Assembly (NCBI GenBank): GCA_049522565.1
Contig: JBEKNT010000418.1
Span: 1-5,986 of the forward strand
DNA: 5,986 nt
Direction of reading: 5' to 3'
DNA from: JASHVB01 sp049522565
Lineage (GTDB): Bacteria > Pseudomonadota > Alphaproteobacteria > Acetobacterales > Acetobacteraceae
The notes beneath the pieces were generated by a model that made no database searches, was not told the origin of the DNA, and saw nothing but the letters and a program-made list of their open reading frames with translations. Positions 1-5,095 of this stretch are shown in pieces. The position numbers were made by a program, and so were the translations under genes. Position 1 is the stretch's first letter. Each line of letters begins with the position of its first letter.

Positions 1-125
1 CGCCGATCGTCTGTGCCTTCCGCGAGCGTGTCTCGGCGAAGCCTGGCGAGACCATCCATATCACCGCCAACCCAGCACTGGTGCATCTGTTCGATGCCGG
101 CAGCGGCCAACGGCTCAGCGGATAG
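1..125 (+). CDS. ABC importer ATPase, C-terminal fragment (MalK/UgpC-type TOBE end)
   Basis: Codons read from base 3 give the last 40 residues of a protein that begins outside the window and stops at TAG 123-125. The fragment contains FRERVSAKPGETIHI followed by ALVHLFDAGSGQRL. The pattern F-R-E-R, then P-G-x-x-I, then V-H-L-F-D-x-x-[ST]-G-x-R-L is the typical end of the TOBE/OB-fold domain closing MalK/UgpC-type ATPases, where the 'HLFD..TG' strand is near the terminus. The nucleotide-binding domain (Walker A and B, ABC signature) is not in the window, so activity cannot be judged. The protein would hydrolyse ATP at the cytoplasmic face of the importer whose binding proteins and permeases follow. 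The next gene starts 98 bases downstream on the same strand, fitting one operon. Confidence is high for the family and low for substrate. Confidence 0.85.
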   Translation, partial: PIVCAFRERVSAKPGETIHITANPALVHLFDAGSGQRLSG

Positions 126-168
126 CGGCTTTACGCATTGGGACAAAGCTGCGACGATGCAACCAACA

Positions 169-193
169 ACCCGGATCACATAACGGGCCGGGT
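169..193. repeat. Weak inverted repeat upstream of the first binding-protein gene
   Basis: ACCCGG at 169-174 is matched by its reverse complement CCGGGT at 188-193, giving a 6-bp stem with a 13-base loop. It lies about 15 bases before the ribosome-binding site of the first binding-protein gene, in the 98-base gap after the ATPase gene. It could be a small operator or a chance dyad; short GC dyads are common in such DNA. The rest of the gap (126-223) shows no convincing promoter and no U-tract terminator. Confidence 0.25.
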
Positions 194-223
194 GAAAACC
201 GCAAAGGTGGGAGGATACGCATA

Positions 224-1576
224 ATGACGGACTATACTCGGCGCGATTCACTGAAGCTCGGCGCCCTGGCGTTAGGGGCGGCTTCGGTTCCGATCATCGG
301 TGCGCGCGCGCAGGTTGGCGATGTACCGACGGCGAATGTCAAGCCACTTGAGTACAAGCTCGAGCAAGGTGCGGCGCTGCACGTGCTGCGTCCGGCGAAA
401 TTCGTCGATCCCGATCAGACCTTTTGGGAGATGAACACCAAGAAATACACCCAGGCGACCGGGATCGAGGTGAAGACCGACTTCCTGAGTTGGGAAGAGA
501 TGCGCCCGCAGGAAGCTGTCACCGCGAATACCGGCGCCGGGCCAGATGTCATCATCGGCTTCAGCTCCGATCCGCAGATCTATGCGTCGAAGATCCACGA
601 CATGACCGATCTGGCGGACTATCTCGGCGCGAAATACGGCGGCTGGTTCAAGCTGGCCGAGCTGTACGGCAAGAAATGGGGCACCAACCGCTGGATTTCG
701 ATCCCGATCGGCGGCGGCGCGGGACCGACGGTGTATCGCATGTCCTGGATCAAGGAGGCAGGCTTCAACGACGTCCCCGATGATCTGGAGGGATTCCTGA
801 AGCTCTGTCAGGCACTGCAAAAGATCGGCCATCCCTGCGGCTTCTCGCTGGGTCACGCGCTGGGTGACGCCAACGGCTTTGCCTCCTGGCTGCTGTGGAC
901 CCACGGCGCCTTCCTGGTGGACGACAAGGGCAAGATCGCGATCGATTCGAAAGAGACGATCGAGGCGATGAAGTACGCCACCGAGCTGCAGAAGACGATG
1001 ATCCAGGGCACGCTGTCGTGGAACGATTCTGGTAACAACAAGGCCTATCAGTCGGGTCAGATCGGTCTGACGTTCAATGGCGTGTCGATCTACTACACCT
1101 GCAAGAACTCGCCCGATCCGGCGGTTCAGGCGATCGCGGCGGACACCGCGCACAAGCTGCAGCCGCGTGGCGTGTCGAAGACCAACGTGCAGTCGGCCAC
1201 ACCGCTCAATGCCATGGTCTTCAAGCACACCAAGTATCCTAACGCGGCGAAGGACTACATCCGCTTCATGATGGAGCGGGAACAGTACGGGCCCTGGCTG
1301 TCGAATTGCATCGGTTACTGGTCGGAACCGCTGAAGGCCTACTCCAAGATGAAGTTCTGGACCGACGATCCGAAGCTGGCGCCGTACGCGGGAGCGATGG
1401 ATACCCAGTACTACTCCGGCTACAAGGGCCCGGTCACGCCGGCGTCCAGCGCGGTGGAGGCGAATTATACCATCGTGGACATGTTCGCCTCGGTCGTCAC
1501 CGGCAACGCCACCCCGGAGGCGGCCGCCAAGATGGCCGCGAAACAAGCAGAGCGGTATTACAAAAGCAGCAGTTGA
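224..1576 (+). CDS. Tat-exported carbohydrate-type ABC transporter solute-binding protein, copy 1
   Basis: A 450-residue periplasmic binding protein of the UgpB/MalE type (COG1653-like), expected to capture the ligand and deliver it to the permeases encoded downstream. The ATG at 224 is preceded by GGGAGGA at 209-215, 8 bases away. The N-terminus has a twin-arginine motif (TRRDSLKLG, residues 5-13), a hydrophobic stretch and an ARA cleavage site, so the mature chain probably starts at Q30. Family hallmarks are the aromatic-rich WLLWTHGAFLVDDKGK (222-237), DSKETIEA (241-248), the NNKAYQSGQ segment followed by TFNGVSIYY (271-291), and a C-terminal helix pair after VDMFASVVTGNATPEAA (418-434). 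Length is normal for the family. Cysteines lie at 195, 205, 293 and 362. It is about 70% identical to the next gene's product with no gaps in the mature part, so the pair is a tandem duplication. A strong hairpin starts 8 bases after its stop. The ligand is unknown; a sugar or polyol is the family default. Confidence 0.93.
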   Translation: MTDYTRRDSLKLGALALGAASVPIIGARAQVGDVPTANVKPLEYKLEQGAALHVLRPAKFVDPDQTFWEMNTKKYTQATGIEVKTDFLSWEEMRPQEAVTANTGAGPDVIIGFSSDPQIYASKIHDMTDLADYLGAKYGGWFKLAELYGKKWGTNRWISIPIGGGAGPTVYRMSWIKEAGFNDVPDDLEGFLKLCQALQKIGHPCGFSLGHALGDANGFASWLLWTHGAFLVDDKGKIAIDSKETIEAMKYATELQKTMIQGTLSWNDSGNNKAYQSGQIGLTFNGVSIYYTCKNSPDPAVQAIAADTAHKLQPRGVSKTNVQSATPLNAMVFKHTKYPNAAKDYIRFMMEREQYGPWLSNCIGYWSEPLKAYSKMKFWTDDPKLAPYAGAMDTQYYSGYKGPVTPASSAVEANYTIVDMFASVVTGNATPEAAAKMAAKQAERYYKSSS

Positions 1577-1584
1577 CGAATGCG

Positions 1585-1616
1585 CGCCGCCGGTAGAGGC
1601 AGGGCTACCGGCGGCG
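1585..1616 (+). other. Long perfect intercistronic hairpin after binding-protein copy 1
   Basis: CGCCGCCGGTAG at 1585-1596 and its exact reverse complement CTACCGGCGGCG at 1605-1616 form a 12-bp perfect stem with an 8-base loop (AGGCAGGG, 1597-1604). A G-U pair (1584 with 1617) can extend it. It begins 8 bases after the stop codon of the first binding-protein gene. No U-run follows, so it is not a canonical intrinsic terminator. A stem like this at the 3' end of a binding-protein cistron commonly protects the upstream mRNA from 3' exonucleases or causes partial termination, which keeps binding protein in excess over permease. That role is inferred from position. Confidence 0.7.
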
Positions 1617-1639
1617 TCCCACCTGTTCGAGGGAGAGCG

Positions 1640-1675
1640 ATGCCAGCCCGGGCGGGAATGAAAGGACAAGTGTGA
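1640..1675 (+). CDS. Possible 11-codon leader ORF coupled to binding-protein copy 2
   Basis: ATG at 1640 opens MPARAGMKGQV and stops at TGA 1673-1675. The stop shares its last base with the ATG of the second binding-protein gene (TGATG). A good ribosome-binding site, GAGGGAG at 1629-1635, lies 4 bases upstream and resembles the GGGAGG-type sites of the other genes in this operon. The ORF is in a different frame from the downstream gene. The arrangement would let ribosomes ending here restart on the binding protein, giving translational coupling. The peptide shows no run of a single amino acid that would suggest attenuation by charged tRNA supply. It may be a chance ORF; only position and ribosome-binding site support it. 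Confidence 0.35.
   Translation: MPARAGMKGQV
1661..1666 (+). promoter_or_regulatory. Ribosome-binding site deciding the start of binding-protein copy 2
   Basis: AAAGGA at 1661-1666 is 8 bases from the ATG at 1675 but only 5 from the in-frame GTG at 1672. The spacing and the ATG codon favour 1675; the alternative adds a single residue. This site is weaker than the GGGAGG-type sites of the other genes, which makes help from the coupled upstream ORF (1640-1675) more plausible. Confidence 0.5.
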
Positions 1676-3036
1676 TGCAAGGCTTTACCAGGCGCCAATC
1701 CCTGGCCGTTGGCGCCGCCACATTGGGTGTCGCGGCACTTGGCGCGACCGCGGTTCCCTTGGTGGGAGCCCGTGCCGAGGACACCGACGTGCCGACCGCG
1801 GATGTCAAGCCGCCTGACTTCAAGATCGAGAAGGGCGCTGCCCTGCGCGTGCTGCGACCCGCCAAGTTCGTCGATCCTGACGAGACTTTCTTCCGCGCCA
1901 ACACCAAGAGGTTCACCGACACCACCGGCATCGACGTGCGCGTCGATTTCGTAAGTTGGGAGGATCTGCGGCCGCAGACCGCGGTCACCGCCAATACCGG
2001 CGCCGGCCCCGACATCATCGTCGGATTCAGCGGCGATCCGCAGATCTACGCCAGCAAGCTGGTGAGCATGGACGACCTCACGGCCTATCTCGGCGCGAAA
2101 TACGGCGGTTGGTTCCAGTTGGCGCAGCTCTACGGCACCAAGTGGGGCACCGAGAACTGGCTTTCGATCCCGATGGGCGGCAGCACCGGTCCCACCGTCT
2201 ATCGCGTGTCCTGGCTGAAGCAGGCCGGCTACGACAAGGTGCCGGACGATCTGAACGAATTCATGACCTTGTGCCAGAAGCTCAAGGAGATCGGTCATCC
2301 GGCCGGGTTCGCGCTCGGCCACGCGGTGGGGGATGCCAACGGCTACGCGAACTGGTTGCTATGGACGCACGGCGCATATCTGGTGGACGAGAAAGGCAAG
2401 GTCGCGCTTGATTCGAAGGAGACGATCGCGGCGCTGAACTATGCCAAGGCGCTGAATCCCTCCCTGATCTCCGGCACGCTGTCCTGGAACGACGCAAGCA
2501 ACAACAAGGCGTTTGCCGCCGGCGACATCAGCATGACCTTCAACGGGGTGTCGATCTACTACGTCTGCAAGAACTCGCCGGATCCGAAACTGCAGGAGAT
2601 CGCGGCGGACACCAATCATCAGCTCGCGCCGCGCGGTCTCTCCAAGCAGGTTCCGGAGTCGGCACTGGTGGTCAACGCCATGCTGTTCAAACACAGCAAG
2701 TACCCCAATGCCGCGAAGGAATACCTGCGCTTCATGATGGAGAAGGAACAGTACGGCCCCTGGCTTGCCTCCTGCCTGGGTTACTGGTCGAACCCCCTGA
2801 AGGCCTATTCGAAGATGGGCTTCTGGGACGCCGATCCGAAGCTGAAGCCGTATGCCTCGGGCATGGATACGCCGTACTACGCCGAGTACAAGGGGCCGAT
2901 CTCCGCCGCATCGTCGGCGGTGTCTGCCAACTACACGCTGGTGGACATGTTCGCCTCGGTGGTCAGCGGCAATGCCACGCCGGAGGCGGCGGTGAAGTTG
3001 GCGGCGCGCCAGGCGGAGCGCTACTTCAAAGGCTGA
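1675..3036 (+). CDS. Tat-exported carbohydrate-type ABC transporter solute-binding protein, copy 2
   Basis: A 453-residue paralogue of the preceding binding protein. Starting at ATG 1675 (GTG 1672 would add one residue), it has a twin-arginine signal with TRRQSLAVG near the N-terminus, a longer hydrophobic stretch than copy 1, and an ARA cleavage site leaving a mature chain of 419 residues starting at E35. Aligned by hand without gaps to copy 1, 292 of 419 mature positions match. The same hallmarks are present: WTHGAYLVDEKGK, DSKETI, NNKAFAAGD, TFNGVSIYY and the VDMFASVVSGNATPEAA tail. Three cysteines (200, 298 and 367) are shared with copy 1; the fourth of copy 1 (C205) is alanine here. Divergence concentrates around SPB copy-1 residues 181-200, 251-260 and 320-328. 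Both probably serve the same permeases, with different ligands, affinities or expression. A GC-rich hairpin follows 9 bases after the stop. Confidence 0.93.
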   Translation: MQGFTRRQSLAVGAATLGVAALGATAVPLVGARAEDTDVPTADVKPPDFKIEKGAALRVLRPAKFVDPDETFFRANTKRFTDTTGIDVRVDFVSWEDLRPQTAVTANTGAGPDIIVGFSGDPQIYASKLVSMDDLTAYLGAKYGGWFQLAQLYGTKWGTENWLSIPMGGSTGPTVYRVSWLKQAGYDKVPDDLNEFMTLCQKLKEIGHPAGFALGHAVGDANGYANWLLWTHGAYLVDEKGKVALDSKETIAALNYAKALNPSLISGTLSWNDASNNKAFAAGDISMTFNGVSIYYVCKNSPDPKLQEIAADTNHQLAPRGLSKQVPESALVVNAMLFKHSKYPNAAKEYLRFMMEKEQYGPWLASCLGYWSNPLKAYSKMGFWDADPKLKPYASGMDTPYYAEYKGPISAASSAVSANYTLVDMFASVVSGNATPEAAVKLAARQAERYFKG

Positions 3037-3045
3037 AGCGTGACA

Positions 3046-3070
3046 GCGGGGGCGGCGCCGCCGTCCCCGC
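3046..3070 (+). other. GC-rich intercistronic hairpin after binding-protein copy 2
   Basis: Arms 3046-3056 and 3060-3070 pair over 11 positions (ten Watson-Crick pairs and one G-U) around a 3-base loop, GCC. The structure starts 9 bases after the stop of the second binding-protein gene, nearly the same offset as the hairpin after the first copy, although the sequences are unrelated. No U-tract follows. Its right arm is also the left arm of a competing hairpin, CCCGCA (3066-3071) with TGCGGG (3077-3082). The expected role is stabilising the upstream mRNA or limiting read-through into the permease genes; this is inferred. Confidence 0.65.
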
Positions 3071-3092
3071 ACAGCTTGCGGGACACGGTCCC
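3066..3092 (+). other. Overlapping alternative hairpins leading up to the permease ribosome-binding site
   Basis: CCCGCA 3066-3071 pairs with TGCGGG 3077-3082 (loop CAGCT). GGGAC 3080-3084 pairs with GTCCC 3088-3092 (loop ACG). The two share bases 3080-3082, and the first also shares bases 3066-3070 with the larger 3046-3070 hairpin, so neighbouring stems in the chain exclude each other. The last stem ends directly against the ribosome-binding site (from 3093) of the permease gene. This could form an RNA switch or simply reflect GC-rich sequence. Confidence 0.4.
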
Positions 3093-3104
3093 GAGGGAGG
3101 GTCG

Positions 3105-4064
3105 ATGGACGCGACCGTTGAAACCGCTGCCCGGTGGGTGCCGAGCCGCACGGAAGGCAGGCTGAGCAGACTGTTCGACAACAAGGCGTTCTTGGTGACG
3201 CTGTGCCTGCTGCCCAGCGCCGGACTGCTGATCGTGTTCCTGACCTATCCGTTGGGCCTCGGCCTGTGGCTGTCGCTCACCGATTCAACCATCGGCCAGC
3301 CTGGCGAGTATATCGGACTCGACAACTTCATTTCACTTGCGCAGGACCCGGTGTTCTGGATGTCGGTTACCAATACGATCATGTACACAGTAGTTGCCAC
3401 GGTGGGTAAATTCCTGCTCGGCCTGTGGCTGGCCATGCTGCTGAACCACAACATCCCGTTCAAGGCATTCATCCGCGCGATCGTGCTGCTGCCCTGGATC
3501 GTGCCCACGGTGCTGTCAGCCATCGCCTGGTGGTGGATCTACGATCCGCAGTTCTCCATCGTCTCTTACGTACTGGTGAACGTGCTGCATCTCCGCAGCA
3601 GTTATATCGACTTCCTCGGCTCGCCGTGGAACGCGCGTGGGTCGCTGGTCGTCGCGAATATCTGGCGCGGCATTCCATTCGTCGCGATCACTCTGCTGGC
3701 GGGGCTGCAGACCATCTCGCCCTCCCTCTACGAGGCCGCATTGCTCGATGGCGCCAGCAACTGGCAAAAGTTCCGCCGTATCACGGTGCCGCTGCTGCTG
3801 CCGATCCTGTCGGTCGCGCTGACGCTATCGGTGCTTTTTACATTCTCCGACTTCCAGTTGGTCTATGCGATCACCCGCGGCGGTCCATTCAATACCACGC
3901 AGTTGATGGCCACGCTGGCATTCCAACGCGCCATCCCCGGATCGCAGCTTGGCGAGGGTGCGGCGATCGCCGTGTCGATGATCCCGTTCCTGGTGGGTGC
4001 TACGCTGCTGTGCTTCTTCGGCGTCGGACGACGTAAATGGCAACAGGGGTCCGACAATGACTGA
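3105..4064 (+). CDS. ABC transporter permease, MalF/UgpA type
   Basis: A 319-residue inner-membrane permease, one half of the translocation pore. The ATG at 3105 follows AGGGAGG at 3094-3100 by 4 bases. About six membrane segments are visible: roughly residues 28-58 (LLPSAGLLIVFLTYPLG), 85-113, 121-146, 180-203, 226-256 and 284-306, with a charged cytoplasmic N-terminus. The coupling-helix (EAA) motif that contacts the ATPase is well kept: E210-A-A, D215-G-A, then F223, I226, P229 and P233. The second-segment context GLDNFISLAQDPVFW followed by SVTNTIMYTVV is typical of the MalF/UgpA (COG1175) side. Its start lies 68 bases after the second binding-protein gene, in a gap full of hairpins, and its end overlaps the next permease by 8 bases, implying translational coupling and equal amounts of both subunits. 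Confidence 0.95.
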   Translation: MDATVETAARWVPSRTEGRLSRLFDNKAFLVTLCLLPSAGLLIVFLTYPLGLGLWLSLTDSTIGQPGEYIGLDNFISLAQDPVFWMSVTNTIMYTVVATVGKFLLGLWLAMLLNHNIPFKAFIRAIVLLPWIVPTVLSAIAWWWIYDPQFSIVSYVLVNVLHLRSSYIDFLGSPWNARGSLVVANIWRGIPFVAITLLAGLQTISPSLYEAALLDGASNWQKFRRITVPLLLPILSVALTLSVLFTFSDFQLVYAITRGGPFNTTQLMATLAFQRAIPGSQLGEGAAIAVSMIPFLVGATLLCFFGVGRRKWQQGSDND

Positions 4065-4980
4065 CACCACATTCGAACCCACCGGCCCGGAAGAGATGGA
4101 GGCCATCGCCGGCGCCATCCGGGATGCGCCGGAGCGGATGTCCTGGGATTCCGGCGCCAAGCAGATGGTGACGATCTACCTGCCGCTGGCGCTGTTCGTG
4201 ATCATACTGCTGTTCCCGTTCTATTGGATGGCGATCACGGCCGTCAAACCCGACTACGAGATGTACGACTACGCGAAGTTCAGCCCGTTCTGGGTGCACT
4301 CGCCGACCCTTGCGAATATCGACAAGCTGCTGTTCCAAACGGAATATCCGCAGTGGCTGATGATCACCATGGGGGTGGCCACCGCGGCCACGTTCCTCTC
4401 GCTGTTCGCGAGCGTGCTGGCGGCCTATGCGATAGAGCGGCTGCGATTCAAGGGCGCGCAACATGTCGGCCTGGCGATCTACCTGGCGTACCTGGTGCCC
4501 CCAACCATCCTCTTCATTCCGCTGGCGACGCTGATCTTCCAGTTCGGCCTGTTCGACAGTCCGGTGGCGCTGATCCTGACCTATCCGACCTTCCTGGTGC
4601 CGTTCTGCACCTGGCTGCTGATCGGCTATTTCAAGTCGATCCCCTATGAGCTTGAAGAATGCGCGCTGATCGACGGAGCGTCGCGCTTGCAGATCCTGTG
4701 GCGGATCACGCTGCCGCTGGCGATCCCTGGCCTGATCTCGGCTGGGATTTTCGCGTTCACGCTGTCCTGGAACGAGTTCATCTACGCGCTGGCCTTCATT
4801 CAATCGACCGACAGGAAGACCGTGCCGGTGGCGATCCTGACCGAGCTGGTGACCGGCGACGTCTACCAGTGGGGCTCGCTGATGGCCGGGTCATTGCTTG
4901 GATCGGTGCCGGTGGCGCTGATCTATTCGTTCTTCGTCGAATATTACGTTTCGTCGATGACCGGCGCGGTGAAAGAGTAA
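4057..4980 (+). CDS. ABC transporter permease, MalG/UgpE type
   Basis: A 307-residue inner-membrane permease partnering the preceding one. I place the start at ATG 4057, preceded by AGGGG at 4045-4049 with 7 bases between; it overlaps the previous stop (TGA 4062-4064) by 8 bases. An in-frame GTG at 3997 would add 20 residues but lies deep in the upstream gene without a good ribosome-binding site. Six membrane segments are seen near residues 39-62, 102-126, 137-163, 167-191, 218-243 and 274-298, after a hydrophilic N-terminus of about 35 residues. The coupling motif reads E201-C-A, D206-G-A, R216-I-T, P220, P224, so the usual EAA carries cysteine at its second position. The conserved SWNEFIYAL (237-245) and the 'GAVKE' C-terminus are typical of MalG/UgpE (COG0395) permeases. 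Confidence 0.95.
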   Translation: MTDTTFEPTGPEEMEAIAGAIRDAPERMSWDSGAKQMVTIYLPLALFVIILLFPFYWMAITAVKPDYEMYDYAKFSPFWVHSPTLANIDKLLFQTEYPQWLMITMGVATAATFLSLFASVLAAYAIERLRFKGAQHVGLAIYLAYLVPPTILFIPLATLIFQFGLFDSPVALILTYPTFLVPFCTWLLIGYFKSIPYELEECALIDGASRLQILWRITLPLAIPGLISAGIFAFTLSWNEFIYALAFIQSTDRKTVPVAILTELVTGDVYQWGSLMAGSLLGSVPVALIYSFFVEYYVSSMTGAVKE

Positions 4981-5004
4981 CCGCGCGACACCCGGCCAAA
5001 CCAC

Positions 5005-5037
5005 CATCCCCAGCCCCGCCCAGCGGTGGGGAGGATG
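5005..5037 (+). other. Imperfect two-step hairpin between permease and dehydrogenase genes
   Basis: Inner arms CCCCGCC (5014-5020) and GGTGGGG (5025-5031) pair over 7 positions, one a G-U, around the loop CAGC. Outer arms CATCC (5005-5009) and GGATG (5033-5037) add 5 pairs, separated by an asymmetric internal loop (4 bases left, 1 right). It starts 24 bases after the permease stop and is not followed by a U-run. It may be a weak terminator, a processing or stability element between transporter and enzyme genes, or a copy of a dispersed GC-rich palindromic repeat. The rest of this 115-base gap (4981-5095) shows nothing else recognisable. Confidence 0.5.
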
Positions 5038-5095
5038 ACAGTCGCCGCCGCTTGCCGCATGCTGTGCCCATTCCGGACAAACGGGAGGGAACAGC

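Noticed and set aside
130..158. Possible sigma-70 promoter, TTTACG (130-135) and GACGAT (153-158) with 17-base spacing
   Set aside because: Only 4 of 6 and 3 of 6 consensus matches; too weak to call in a gap that is probably inside an operon.
1585..1616. Intrinsic transcription terminator
   Set aside because: The stem is strong but no U-run follows, and the downstream genes belong to the same transporter.
272..1669. 465-codon open frame on the minus strand opposite binding-protein copy 1, with similar long antisense frames at 1558-2322, 2359-3072 and 4000-4803
   Set aside because: They are rich in Arg, His and Gly with no recognisable domains, lie opposite well-supported genes, and recur at both paralogues. 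This is the expected shadow of GC-rich codon bias.
3997..4056. Upstream GTG start for the second permease, adding 20 residues
   Set aside because: It lies inside the last membrane segment region of the first permease without a good ribosome-binding site; the added residues look like out-of-frame reading, while ATG 4057 has AGGGG and a normal 8-base overlap.
4655..4680. Damaged coupling motif (Glu-Cys-Ala instead of Glu-Ala-Ala) in the second permease
   Set aside because: The rest of the motif (DGA, RIT, two prolines) is intact and small residues are tolerated at this position; it is a variant, not a sign of inactivation.
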